From contig JAGWXY010000004.1 of NCBI GenBank assembly GCA_018969605.1, positions 1 through 55,091 of the forward strand: a stretch of DNA of 55,091 nucleotides. The letters are read 5' to 3'. The notes below the pieces were generated by a model. That model worked only from the letters and a program-made list of their open reading frames with translations, was not told where the DNA came from and did not search any database. This stretch comes from Verrucomicrobiota bacterium (lineage in GTDB: Bacteria > Verrucomicrobiota > Verrucomicrobiia > Verrucomicrobiales > Akkermansiaceae). Shown here piece by piece: positions 1-7,354 of the stretch (positions are counted from its first letter, which is position 1; each line of letters begins with the position of its first letter). The translations under genes and the position numbers were made by a program.

Positions 1-83
1 TTGCGGTCAACTACCAAGATGATCTGGCCAATGCTGCCATCATAACAGCTGACCCGGAACGCATCCGAATTCGCATTCCATAA
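1..83 (+). CDS. 3' end of an unidentified protein (partial)
   Basis: One plus-strand frame is open from base 3 to a TAA at 81-83 and gives a 26-residue tail ending in RIRIRIP. The composition is protein-like and the other two plus frames are closed, so this is probably the C-terminus of a gene that begins left of the window. It is too short for a family call. The 237-bp repeat block starts 10 bases after its stop codon. Confidence 0.45.
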   Translation, partial: AVNYQDDLANAAIITADPERIRIRIP

Positions 84-93
84 GCCCACGCGT

Positions 94-330
94 TCGGCGC
101 TGCGAGGCCGCATCGCCCTACCGGGCATTAAAATGTGTCCCGCAAGATGCGTGACACTGCCAGCGCGACGCTGGCGCTCCCCTTGGAAGAAGCTGCTTCT
201 TCTTCATCCTCAATCCGCAATCTACGATCCACAATCTTTCTGATTCGCGTGCATTGGCGTTCATTCGCGGATTCATAATCTTCTTCAAACGGACCTTTGG
301 GGACAAAGGTCCCTGCCTAAGAGAAGCCGC
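94..330. repeat. Long direct repeat, copy 1 (composite, contains REP-like hairpin)
   Basis: About 237 bases that recur almost unchanged at 414-649. Order inside the unit: a GC-rich lead (ggcgctgcgaggccgcatcg), a GTGTC...GACAC hairpin, a GCCAGCG/CGCTGGC hairpin followed by GCTCC, an AT-richer stretch, and a perfect hairpin GGACCTTTG/CAAAGGTCC near 291-312. The copies differ by a few substitutions and one base in the last hairpin loop. The open frames crossing it are not conserved coding sequence. It looks like intergenic repeat DNA. Confidence 0.85.
135..180 (-). repeat. REP-like element, copy A
   Basis: On the minus strand it reads GGAGC followed by the stem GCCAGCG, loop TCG, stem CGCTGGC (hairpin 159-175, GGAG foot at 177-180). 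A second imperfect hairpin GTGTC...GACAC lies at 135-157. A GTAG/GGAG tetranucleotide 5' of a small hairpin is the hallmark of bacterial REP sequences that RAYT transposases recognise. Confidence 0.7.
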
Positions 331-413
331 TTCTCCATTCTCTTCCCCTAATAACCAATCACCAATAACCAATAACTCTTCCCCCGCCTTGGCGGTGAAA
401 TATTCTGAAAGAG

Positions 414-649
414 TCGGCGCTGCGAGGCCGCATCGCCCTACCGGGCAATAAAATGTGTCCCGCAAGATGCGTGACACGGCCAGCGAGACGCTGGCGCTCC
501 CCTTTGAAGAATCCGCTTCTTCTTCATCCTCAATCCGCAATCTACGATCCACAATCTTTCTGATTCGCGTGCATTCGCGTTCATTCGCGGATTCATAATC
601 TTCTTCAAACGGACCTTTGGGACAAAGGTCCCTGCCTAAGAGAAGCCGC
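414..649. repeat. Long direct repeat, copy 2
   Basis: Second copy of the unit at 94-330, in the same orientation, 320 bases downstream. The spacer between the copies (331-413) contains runs of the text-like tract ccaataaccaataac. This copy ends about 60 bases upstream of the glycosyltransferase start codon, so it forms part of that gene's upstream region. Confidence 0.85.
455..500 (-). repeat. REP-like element, copy B
   Basis: Same element as copy A inside the second long repeat: hairpin arms at 479-485 and 489-495, loop AGA on the plus strand, GGAG foot complementary to 496-499. The outer GTGTC/GACAC hairpin is at 455-477. Confidence 0.7.
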
Positions 650-710
650 ATCTTCATATTCTTCGTTTCGGTTTTATGCTTAGAATTTAGTGCTTCTACC
701 TCTCCTCCCC

Positions 711-1619
711 ATGCCCTCAATTGCCGCCGTTTTTGCCACCATGAACCGTTCGGCCACGGCATTGGCTTGTGTCCGCGCGCTAGCGGCGCAGACGCGTCCG
801 CCTGAGTTGGTGGTGGTGGCGGACAATGTTTCGACCGACGATACAGTGGCCGAGCTGGGGCGATTGAAAGGGCTCCCCTTCCGTCTGATCGTGCAGCGGA
901 TGGATGAAAACCGTGGCAATGCCGGCGGGGTTCAGGAGGCGATGGATTTGGCCTTTGCCGAAGGCGTTGATGCGGTGTGGATCTTGGATGACGACTCATG
1001 GCCGCGACCCGAGGCATTGGAGGCACTGATCAAAGAGCCATGGGATGCGAGGGTCGTTCGCCACTCGTTGCAGATCGATCCGAAAACGGGCAAGTTCACT
1101 TGGCCTCTGCAAATCATAAATCATGATGAACATCTTCATCTTGTTTATTCGGTAGCTGACTTTTCTTTAATCAGCTCACCACGATCGCAAACATCATGGA
1201 CGGGAGCACTGGTCTCGCGTGAAATTCGGCAAAAGGTGGGCGCGGTGAACGGTGCCTTATTCATTCGTGGTGAGGACGAAGAATATCCCTATCGGATTCG
1301 ATCCTGCGGCTATCGATTCATGCCTGTTATCTTATCCATTCTCGATCACCCCGGGCCGTCAGAGATCGTTCGTTGGAAATTTTTTGGCAAGCACCTCTTC
1401 TTCGAGCCCGGACTCGCGGATTGGAAACTTTATTACAAAATCCGCAACATGGTGTGGCTCAAAAAAAAGCAATCAGGCGCATTCAATGCCTTTGCAATGG
1501 GCATGGCCTATCTCGTTGCCACTGCAAAGATCGACGGACTTCACCGCGTGCCACTGGTTCTCGAGGCCGCATTGGATGGATGGAACGCTCGCCTCGGCAA
1601 ATGGCGACGGCATGTTTAG
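711..1619 (+). CDS. Glycosyltransferase family 2
   Basis: A 302-residue GT-A-fold transferase moving a sugar from a nucleotide donor to a glycan or lipid-linked acceptor at the inner face of the membrane. The N-terminus has the GT2 nucleotide-binding start (FATMNR, then VVVADNVSTDDT) and a DDD metal-binding motif in WILDDDSWP at about residues 93-95. GEDEEYPYR about 80 residues later is like the acceptor-side acidic motif of rhamnosyl- and galactofuranosyltransferases. I chose ATG 711 over GTG 690 because the GT2 fold begins directly after it; neither has a clear ribosome site. It is separate from the large polysaccharide locus and stands alone between repeats and tex. Donor and acceptor cannot be told from the sequence. 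Confidence 0.85.
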   Translation: MPSIAAVFATMNRSATALACVRALAAQTRPPELVVVADNVSTDDTVAELGRLKGLPFRLIVQRMDENRGNAGGVQEAMDLAFAEGVDAVWILDDDSWPRPEALEALIKEPWDARVVRHSLQIDPKTGKFTWPLQIINHDEHLHLVYSVADFSLISSPRSQTSWTGALVSREIRQKVGAVNGALFIRGEDEEYPYRIRSCGYRFMPVILSILDHPGPSEIVRWKFFGKHLFFEPGLADWKLYYKIRNMVWLKKKQSGAFNAFAMGMAYLVATAKIDGLHRVPLVLEAALDGWNARLGKWRRHV

Positions 1620-1741
1620 GCGCAAGCAAATTGTGACAATTTTTCATGATCACAAATCGGGCTCGCTCCTTGCCCGACGGGTGGAATCTGCTTTGATTTC
1701 CGCTCTTCGAAATTCTTCCTGAAGAAAATTTTTTTGCATTC

Positions 1742-4021
1742 ATGACCCATCACCTCGAAACCATTGCGCGCGAGAGCGGCATTTCACTTTCATCCGTCAC
1801 ATCCACTGCCAAACTCCTTGCCGAAGGCGCGACCGTGCCATTCATCTCGCGCTATCGGAAGGAACAAACAGGCTCGCTCGACGAAGTACAGATCACCACC
1901 ATTCGCGACCGCATGCTGCAACTTGCGGAGCTCGACACCCGTCGCAGCGCGATTCTCAAGTCACTCGAGGAGCGCAGTCTGCTCACCCCCGAGTTGAAGA
2001 AAAAAGTCGAAGCGGCAAGCACTCTGGCAACGCTCGAAGATGTCTTCGCGCCCTTCCGACCAAAACGCCAAACCCGTGCGACCATCGCCATCGAGCGGGG
2101 ACTCACTCCGCTCGCCGACTGGCTGCTTGAGCATCAGTCCGAAGATTCTGCCGACGAAGCAGCAAAATTTGTCGATGCCGAAAAGCAAGTGGCCACCGCA
2201 AGCGATGCGTTAGCCGGGGCCCGCGACATCATTGCCGAACGCGTGGCCGATGATGCGACCCTCCGCGGCAAGGTGCGAAAATTGTATGAAGAGGAGGCGA
2301 CCGTTTCCTCGAAGATCATGTACGGCAAAAACGAAGAGCCGGATGCGCAGAAATTTCGCGACTACTTCGAATGGAGCGAGCCATTCAAGTCAATCCCCTC
2401 GCACCGCATGCTGGCGATTCGCCGCGGCGAAAAAGATGGATTTCTTCTAATGCGCGTCGAGGTGCCGCTCGACCGCGTGACCGCACTCGCCCTGCCCGAC
2501 TGGGTGAAATCACATGGCGAAGCCGGCAAGCAAGTCGCACTCGCGGTCGAGGACGGCTGCAAACGCTTGCTCATGCCCTCGATGGAAACCGAGGCGCGGC
2601 TCATCGCCAAAAAACGCGCCGACGAAACGGCGATCAGCGTGTTTGCCGAAAACCTGCGCGAACTGCTGCTCGCATCACCGCTTGGCAGCAAGCGTCTCTT
2701 GGCGATCGACCCCGGATTTCGCACCGGTTGCAAAACCGTGGTGCTCGATGCCTCGGGCAAACTGCTGCACCACACCGTCTTGCACGCGACGGCAGGCTCG
2801 AATACGCAGCTCTATGAGGCCGCGGTAGAATTCACAACGCTGATCAAAAAATACAGCATCGAAGCCATCGCCATCGGCAACGGCACCGCCAGCCGCGAAA
2901 CCGAGGCCTTCGTCAAAAAATTGAAACTTCCCGCATCCATTCCGGTGATCATGGTCAACGAAAGCGGAGCGTCGATCTACTCGGCATCCGATGTCGCACG
3001 CGAGGAATTCCCCAACGAGGATGTCACCGTTCGCGGCGCGGTTTCGATTGGCCGTCGATTGATGGATCCTCTTGCTGAATTGGTGAAGATCGATCCGAAA
3101 TCCATCGGCGTTGGACAATACCAGCACGATGTCGAACAACGCGCGCTCAAGACCAGTCTCGATGACACGGTCATTTCCTGCGTCAACGCGGTAGGCGTCG
3201 AACTCAACACCGCTTCAAAGCAGCTGCTATCGTATGTCTCGGGACTCAACTCGACTCTGGCTGAAAACATCGTCGCATGGCGCAACGAAAACGGTGCTTT
3301 TCAGTCGCGCGAGGAACTCAAAAAAGTGCCAAGGCTTGGAGAAAAAGCCTTTGAGCAAGCGGCCGGATTCCTCCGCGTTCGCGGCGGCAAGCATCCGCTC
3401 GATGCCTCGGCCGTCCACCCGGAACGCTACACGCTCGTCGAACGCATGGCGGCCGATGCCGGATGTGCCACGGCTGAGCTCATCGGCAACGAAGACGCGC
3501 GCAAGAAGATCGACCTCAAACGCTATGTCAGCGATGATGTCGGACTGCCGACGCTGCAGGATATCATCAACGAACTCGCCAAGCCTGGACGCGATCCGCG
3601 CAAGCAATTCGAACTTTTCTCGTTCCAGGAGGGCGTGGAGAAACCCTCCGACCTCCAACCTGGAATGAAAATTCCGGGTATCGTCACCAATGTCACCGCA
3701 TTCGGAGCGTTCGTCGATATCGGCGTTCATCAGGACGGACTCGTTCATGTGAGCCAACTCGCCGACCACTTCGTACGCGATGCCTCCGAGGTGGTGAAGG
3801 TCGGCCAAAAAGTTCAGGCCACCGTTGTCGAGGTCGACCTCAAGCGCAATCGCATCGCTCTCTCCATGAAATCAAAGCCCGACCTCGAAAACCGCCGCTC
3901 AAGCTCCGAGGACCGAGGCACACCCCGCCAAACAAATCGCAATCAAGGCCCTTCCGGGAATCAGGGAGCTTCCAACAACGACTGGTTTTCCCAAGCGATG
4001 CAAAACGCGAAGAGGAAATGA
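1742..4021 (+). CDS. tex: Tex family RNA-binding transcription accessory protein
   Basis: A 759-residue protein, full length for the Tex/YhgF family. Tex is a cytoplasmic nucleic-acid-binding protein tied to transcription and stress tolerance. Domains in order: helical Tex N-domain (about 1-190), YqgF/RNase H-like domain starting near residue 319 (LLAIDPGFRTG), helix-hairpin-helix region (about 490-560, with VSGLNSTLAENIV and LGEKAFEQAAGFLR), and an S1 RNA-binding domain at about 640-712 (GMKIPGIVTNVTAFGAFVDI). The tail after S1 is polar and low-complexity. The gene stands alone and is closed by a strong bidirectional terminator 27 bases after the stop codon. Confidence 0.97.
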   Translation: MTHHLETIARESGISLSSVTSTAKLLAEGATVPFISRYRKEQTGSLDEVQITTIRDRMLQLAELDTRRSAILKSLEERSLLTPELKKKVEAASTLATLEDVFAPFRPKRQTRATIAIERGLTPLADWLLEHQSEDSADEAAKFVDAEKQVATASDALAGARDIIAERVADDATLRGKVRKLYEEEATVSSKIMYGKNEEPDAQKFRDYFEWSEPFKSIPSHRMLAIRRGEKDGFLLMRVEVPLDRVTALALPDWVKSHGEAGKQVALAVEDGCKRLLMPSMETEARLIAKKRADETAISVFAENLRELLLASPLGSKRLLAIDPGFRTGCKTVVLDASGKLLHHTVLHATAGSNTQLYEAAVEFTTLIKKYSIEAIAIGNGTASRETEAFVKKLKLPASIPVIMVNESGASIYSASDVAREEFPNEDVTVRGAVSIGRRLMDPLAELVKIDPKSIGVGQYQHDVEQRALKTSLDDTVISCVNAVGVELNTASKQLLSYVSGLNSTLAENIVAWRNENGAFQSREELKKVPRLGEKAFEQAAGFLRVRGGKHPLDASAVHPERYTLVERMAADAGCATAELIGNEDARKKIDLKRYVSDDVGLPTLQDIINELAKPGRDPRKQFELFSFQEGVEKPSDLQPGMKIPGIVTNVTAFGAFVDIGVHQDGLVHVSQLADHFVRDASEVVKVGQKVQATVVEVDLKRNRIALSMKSKPDLENRRSSSEDRGTPRQTNRNQGPSGNQGASNNDWFSQAMQNAKRK

Positions 4022-4047
4022 GGGCACGAAGCATTTCAAAATTAACG

Positions 4048-4090
4048 AACACAAAAAACCCGACGGCATCCCGTCGGGTTTTTTGTGTTT
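4048..4090. terminator. Bidirectional intrinsic terminator after tex
   Basis: The stem CCCGACGG/CCGTCGGG with loop CATC is flanked by an A-run on the left and a T-run on the right, so the whole structure extends to ACACAAAAAACCCGACGG and its complement. It works in both directions and sits between tex (plus) and vapC (minus). The sequence closely resembles the terminator at 11391-11435. Confidence 0.93.
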
Positions 4091-4107
4091 CAGAAACCGT
4101 GGTGATT

Positions 4108-4512
4108 TCAACGTACGGCGTGTCGGCGCACGGGGATGATTTTGGCGATGTTTTCGAAATCTTTGTCGGTACTTAGCACCGAGTACCCACGGTTTTTGGC
4201 GGCAGCCGCAATCAGAAAATCGGTGTGAGCGGCTTGGACTCCTTTCGCGATGCAGCGATTGCAAAGTTGCGCGGCCAATTCAAAATCTTTTGTGCTAAGC
4301 TCAAGGTCCGGAAATGCTGAAAGTATTTCGCGAAGCTTTTCGAACTGATGCTGATGCCGTATCCCCGAAAGTACCTCCTGCCGCACGGGACCAAGCATCA
4401 CCACTTGGCCCTGCTGCACCAGTTTTCTGAGGCTCGATACCCATCGATCTTCGGCTGGTTTTTGCCGACGAAAGGCGAGCGACCAAACGGATGTGTCGAC
4501 AATTACTTTCAT
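4108..4512 (-). CDS. vapC: VapC-type PIN-domain toxin ribonuclease
   Basis: A 134-residue PIN-domain protein, normal length for VapC toxins, which cleave RNA with bound metal ions and are held inactive by the partner antitoxin. The acidic active site is visible: VDTSVW (Asp6), a mid-protein Glu in QEVLSGI, TDFLIAAAA and the final STDKDF. The start is set by the ATGA overlap with the stop codon of the upstream antitoxin gene (4509-4512), the usual coupling of a vapBC operon. A longer reading that runs back through the antitoxin gene in another frame is not credible. It converges with tex across the terminator at 4048-4090. Confidence 0.93.
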   Translation of the reverse strand: MKVIVDTSVWSLAFRRQKPAEDRWVSSLRKLVQQGQVVMLGPVRQEVLSGIRHQHQFEKLREILSAFPDLELSTKDFELAAQLCNRCIAKGVQAAHTDFLIAAAAKNRGYSVLSTDKDFENIAKIIPVRRHAVR

Positions 4513-4709
4513 GCCCTGCGGCGCTGCTTTCGGTAATCGTAACCTTTTGCGTATTCGATGCTGCCAAATAGATCTAGAACCTTCATTTGCTTGCGCCGCG
4601 CTACATATTCTTGCAGCGCCTCGATCACCGCCGCCTTCTTGCTTCGATGGTGCCCGATGCTCACCGCCTCTTCCAACAGATCTTGGTCGATGTCCAAATT
4701 TGTTGCCAT
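4509..4709 (-). CDS. vapB: VapB-type antitoxin
   Basis: A 66-residue antitoxin starting MATNLDIDQ. The N-terminus is the short ribbon-helix-helix-like DNA-binding part (ATNLDIDQDLLEEAVSIG, then SKKAAVIEALQEYVARR), typical of the VapB/DUF2191 group. The basic C-terminus (YDYRKQRRRA) is the likely toxin-binding part. I chose ATG 4709 over an alternative six codons upstream because family members begin at this point. It overlaps vapC by four bases and has a perfect palindrome just upstream, which suggests autoregulation. Confidence 0.92.
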   Translation of the reverse strand: MATNLDIDQDLLEEAVSIGHHRSKKAAVIEALQEYVARRKQMKVLDLFGSIEYAKGYDYRKQRRRA

Positions 4710-4719
4710 GCACAAAAGA

Positions 4720-4739
4720 TCGCACAAGGCATTGTGCGA
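4720..4739. promoter_or_regulatory. Probable VapBC operator (perfect inverted repeat)
   Basis: TCGCACAA-GGCA-TTGTGCGA: perfect 8-base arms with a 4-base spacer, starting 11 bases upstream of the vapB start codon. VapBC complexes are known to repress their own promoters through inverted repeats at this place. That this one is the operator is inferred from position. Confidence 0.65.
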
Positions 4740-4871
4740 GTCAATTTTGTTATTTTCGGTTTTTACAACATGATCGCCTCGATCGCCCGAATCAGAAGGG
4801 CTTTAGGTCCCTCGCTCGCTATGCGATTCCATATTTATCAGAACCACACACAGACTCATTTGTTTCCTGGC

Positions 4872-5444
4872 TCACCACTTCATCATCGGCAGCGGGTTCA
4901 GAGGCCTTTTCCAAAATTCCTTGCGCGTGATGCGGATCAGGTTGCTGTGAAATCCAAGGTTTGGGAATACGACTTGGACCTCCTTGACCTGCCCGCGAGT
5001 GAGCCCGAATCGCCGAAGCCCCATCGTGGCATCGACCCAGTCACCTTCTCGGAACACCTCGACAAGCGGGTTCGCCGAAGCCGGCGCTTTGCGAAAGCGG
5101 TGGTGCAGGTCGATCATTTGGGTGATCTCCGGAATCCATGACTCCAGGCAACGCTCTTTGAGATATTCCTGCGCGAGACGAATCGATGGCTCCAGATAAT
5201 CAATCACATCCCCGGGCCACATGCCGAGGTCATGAAAACACGCGGCTGTGACCAATTTCGCTTCGTCGTCTCCCTCGCACTGATGAAATGCGAAGCAAAA
5301 ATGGAGCACGCGGCACACATGGTTCTTATAGGCTTCGTACTGGGCGCCGATCACCGTCGCGCGCGGTGAGAGAATTTCCTCAAGCAATGGAATGTGTGTG
5401 CGAATGTGCACGCTAGAGAGTTCAATACATACACCTCTTGGCAA
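4872..5444 (-). CDS. HD-domain protein (putative metal-dependent phosphohydrolase)
   Basis: About 190 residues. The HD superfamily signature is present: a first His in YKNHVCRVLHF, then the doublet in ACFHDLGMW (about residues 90-97), followed by helical sequence with DLHHRF and a conserved-looking Asp in GDWVDATMG. HD proteins hydrolyse phosphate esters, often of nucleotides, using a metal bound by His/Asp. The substrate cannot be told. The start is uncertain: the longest reading begins with TTG at 5444 without a ribosome site, and a GTG lies at 5411. It is monocistronic, between the vapBC operator and the repeat patch. Confidence 0.75.
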   Translation of the reverse strand: MPRGVCIELSSVHIRTHIPLLEEILSPRATVIGAQYEAYKNHVCRVLHFCFAFHQCEGDDEAKLVTAACFHDLGMWPGDVIDYLEPSIRLAQEYLKERCLESWIPEITQMIDLHHRFRKAPASANPLVEVFREGDWVDATMGLRRFGLTRGQVKEVQVVFPNLGFHSNLIRITRKEFWKRPLNPLPMMKW

Positions 5445-5636
5445 GCAATTCTTGTATAGAAGCGCATTGGCGAATGAAAGACGCGGACTGTTTTACCTCG
5501 GCTTCGCACAGTCCATACTGAATCCAATTCCGCATTGGTGTTTCAGAACTTGGAGCGGGACCCTCCAAGGACGGCCTGGATCAGGATGATCCAGCTACGA
5601 TGAAGAAGCTAGATCAGAAGCAGTCTCATCATTTTC

Positions 5637-5785
5637 TTCCACTTCAATGTTCGATGTTGAATGTTCGATGTTCGATGTTCCTCCTGCTTCAGAAGAGGTG
5701 CCCCGCAAGATGCGAGACACTGCCGGCGAGACGCCGGCGCTCCCCTTGGAAGAATCCGGTTCTTCATCCTCTTCCTCATTCAAAA
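5637..5785. repeat. Tandem composite repeat, unit 1
   Basis: First of two units with a period of about 176 bases (second at 5813-5961). Each unit begins with heptanucleotide tandem repeats of ATGTTCG (ATGTTCG ATGTTGA ATGTTCG ATGTTCG), then ctcctgcttcagaagagg, then a REP-like element, then ttcttcatcctcttcctcattcaa. Between the units lies (ATTCAAA)3 at 5778-5802. It reads through in several frames on both strands, which explains apparent small proteins here. I regard it as non-coding. Confidence 0.85.
5698..5743 (-). repeat. REP-like element, copy C (covarying stem)
   Basis: Same layout as copies A, B and D, but the hairpin is GCCGGCG/CGCCGGC (5722-5728 and 5732-5738) instead of GCCAGCG/CGCTGGC. 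Both sides of the stem changed together, so pairing is kept. The minus-strand GGAG foot pairs with 5740-5743. Confidence 0.72.
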
Positions 5786-5812
5786 TTCAAAATTCAAAAT
5801 TCCTCTCTCCTC

Positions 5813-5961
5813 TTCCACTTCAATGTTCGATGTTGAATGTTCGATGTTCGATGTTCCTCCTGCTTCAGAAGAGGTGTCCCGCAAGATGCCTGACACGGCC
5901 AGCGAGACGCTGGCGCTCCCCTTGGAAGAATCCGCTTCTTCATCCTCTTCCTCATTCAACA
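5813..5961. repeat. Tandem composite repeat, unit 2
   Basis: Second unit of the 176-base period described at 5637-5785, with the same order of parts. A third, shortened run of the ATGTTCG heptamer follows at about 6013-6036 beside the gspF stop codon, so the array ends at that gene. Confidence 0.85.
5874..5919 (-). repeat. REP-like element, copy D
   Basis: Hairpin arms at 5898-5904 and 5908-5914 with an AGA loop, minus-strand GGAG foot at 5916-5919, outer GTGTC/GACAC hairpin at 5874-5896. Sequence as in copy B. Confidence 0.7.
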
Positions 5962-5975
5962 TTGAAAATCCAACA

Positions 5976-6014
5976 TTCCTCTTCCTCTTCCTCTTCCTCT
6001 TCCTCTTCCTCTTC
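5976..6014. repeat. TTCCTC hexanucleotide microsatellite
   Basis: A little over six head-to-tail copies of TTCCTC, ending just before a short run of the ATGTTCG heptamer and about 32 bases past the gspF stop codon (downstream of that minus-strand gene). Such a pure hexamer tract is a candidate for slippage. Confidence 0.9.
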
Positions 6015-6045
6015 GATGTTCGATGTTCGATGTTCGCCTCCCCCT

Positions 6046-7323
6046 CTACCCCAGATTCGAGATCGTCTGGAAGATCGCGGTGATCATCAGGTAGGCCATG
6101 GTGCCGATGAGTCCGGCCATGATGATCAATACAGTCGGCATGATCAGGGCCATGATGCGCTGAAGGTCTTTGTCGAGTTCCTTGTCGTAGCGTTCGGCCG
6201 AGCGGCGCAGCGACTGGTCGATTTTTCCAGTTTGTTCGCCGACGGAGATCATGTCGATGAGGAGGGGCGGAAAAGCGCCGGTGCGGATGAGCGCTTTGGA
6301 AAACGAGCGGCCGTCGCCGACTTGTTCGATCACTTTGTCGAGACCGGCGCGCAGCGAGCGGTTTTGCGTGGCATCGCGTGAAAGCTCGAGGGCGCGCAAG
6401 AGCGGCAAGCCATTGCCAACAAGGTTCGCCATCGTTTCGAGAAACTGCACATAAAAGCGGCTGGTGATGACCGGACCAATCAAGGGCAAACGCAATTTGA
6501 TGCGATCCCACGCAGGTTTGTTTTCCTCGTTGTCCTTCCATGCCTTGAAGAAAATGAATGCGGCAATCAGCAGAAGCAAAATCACCAGCCACCACTTCGA
6601 GAGAAACTCCGAAGCGCCGATCAAGATGGCAGCGCCCAACGGGATTTTTCCTCCCGGCGTGCTCTCAATCAACTGCGTGAGTTGTGGGATCAGCGTTGTG
6701 ACAAACACGATCGATACACCAATGCCAGCCAGCACGAGGAAGGCCGGATAAATCATCGCCAGCACGAGGCGGCTTTGCAACTCGGCGAGCGTCTTGAGGT
6801 AATGCGCCTGGCGCTTGAGAATCGTGTCGAGCGCGCCCGATGCTTCGCCCGCTGCGGCGAGCGAGCAATAAAGCGGCCCGAAGCTCGGGCTTACTTTTTT
6901 CAGCGCGACAGAGAAATTAACACCATCGCGCACGATCTGCCGGATCTTGTAGGAAACCGCTTTGAGGTTGCCGAGCTCTTGGCGGTTTTCCATCGACTTC
7001 AATGCCGGCTCGAGTTGCAAGCCGGCGCCGAGCATGTCGGACAACTCTTCCGTGAAGAGCACCACTTCCTGGCGCTTGAGCTTGATCGGGCCTTCAGGGA
7101 TCGGCGCCTCATCGGGCTTTGTTGAAGCAGCCGCTGCCTCATCGGATTTTGTTTTCGCACCTTTTCCCGCAGCAGCGACGATTCCCGCCGTTTCGCGAAG
7201 GTTGACCGGTTGAAGCCCCTTGCGATCGAGAATGCGCAAGGCCTCTGGACGGTCCGCCGCATCGAGCTCGCCGCTCGTGACTGAGCCTTTGGAGTTGAGA
7301 GCTTTGTAAGCGAAGACGGGCAT
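6046..7323 (-). CDS. Type II secretion/type IV pilus inner-membrane platform protein (GspF/PilC)
   Basis: 425 residues, standard length. It is the polytopic platform protein that couples the assembly ATPase to pseudopilin or pilin insertion. Two T2SF domains are visible, each a helical cytoplasmic part followed by a membrane segment: the first around FTEELSDMLGAGLQLEPAL with the hydrophobic stretch LAMIYPAFLVLAGIGVSIVF, the second around FLETMANLVGNGLPLLRALE with a C-terminal segment IMALIMPTVLIIMAGLIGTM. The start MPVFAYKAL is the usual GspF beginning and is preferred to an ATG seven codons upstream. It lies 31 bases downstream of the GspE-type ATPase and surely shares its operon. Confidence 0.94.
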   Translation of the reverse strand: MPVFAYKALNSKGSVTSGELDAADRPEALRILDRKGLQPVNLRETAGIVAAAGKGAKTKSDEAAAASTKPDEAPIPEGPIKLKRQEVVLFTEELSDMLGAGLQLEPALKSMENRQELGNLKAVSYKIRQIVRDGVNFSVALKKVSPSFGPLYCSLAAAGEASGALDTILKRQAHYLKTLAELQSRLVLAMIYPAFLVLAGIGVSIVFVTTLIPQLTQLIESTPGGKIPLGAAILIGASEFLSKWWLVILLLLIAAFIFFKAWKDNEENKPAWDRIKLRLPLIGPVITSRFYVQFLETMANLVGNGLPLLRALELSRDATQNRSLRAGLDKVIEQVGDGRSFSKALIRTGAFPPLLIDMISVGEQTGKIDQSLRRSAERYDKELDKDLQRIMALIMPTVLIIMAGLIGTMAYLMITAIFQTISNLG

Positions 7324-7354
7324 GACGAATAAATGAGTGGGCAATCGTTATGGC

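Noticed and set aside
118-1026. Long minus-strand open frame of about 300 codons across the left repeats
   Set aside because: It runs through both copies of the repeat unit and into the coding strand of the glycosyltransferase; the peptide is low-complexity and repeats itself with the DNA repeat.
1700-1741. Possible intrinsic terminator after the first glycosyltransferase
   Set aside because: TTCTT/AAGAA with a T-run exists, but the stem is short and AT-only and lies against the tex start codon; it is too weak to call.
4740-4871. Small gene between vapBC and the HD protein
   Set aside because: No frame with a start, ribosome site and recognisable peptide was found.
5640-6060. CRISPR-like array
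   Set aside because: The units are long, contain tandem heptamers and hairpins, have no unique spacers of equal length, and no cas genes are near.
5647-6381. Plus-strand open frame with repeated MFDV/CSMFDV peptides
   Set aside because: It is a translation of period-7 repeats and then the antisense of gspF. No ribosome site or domain.
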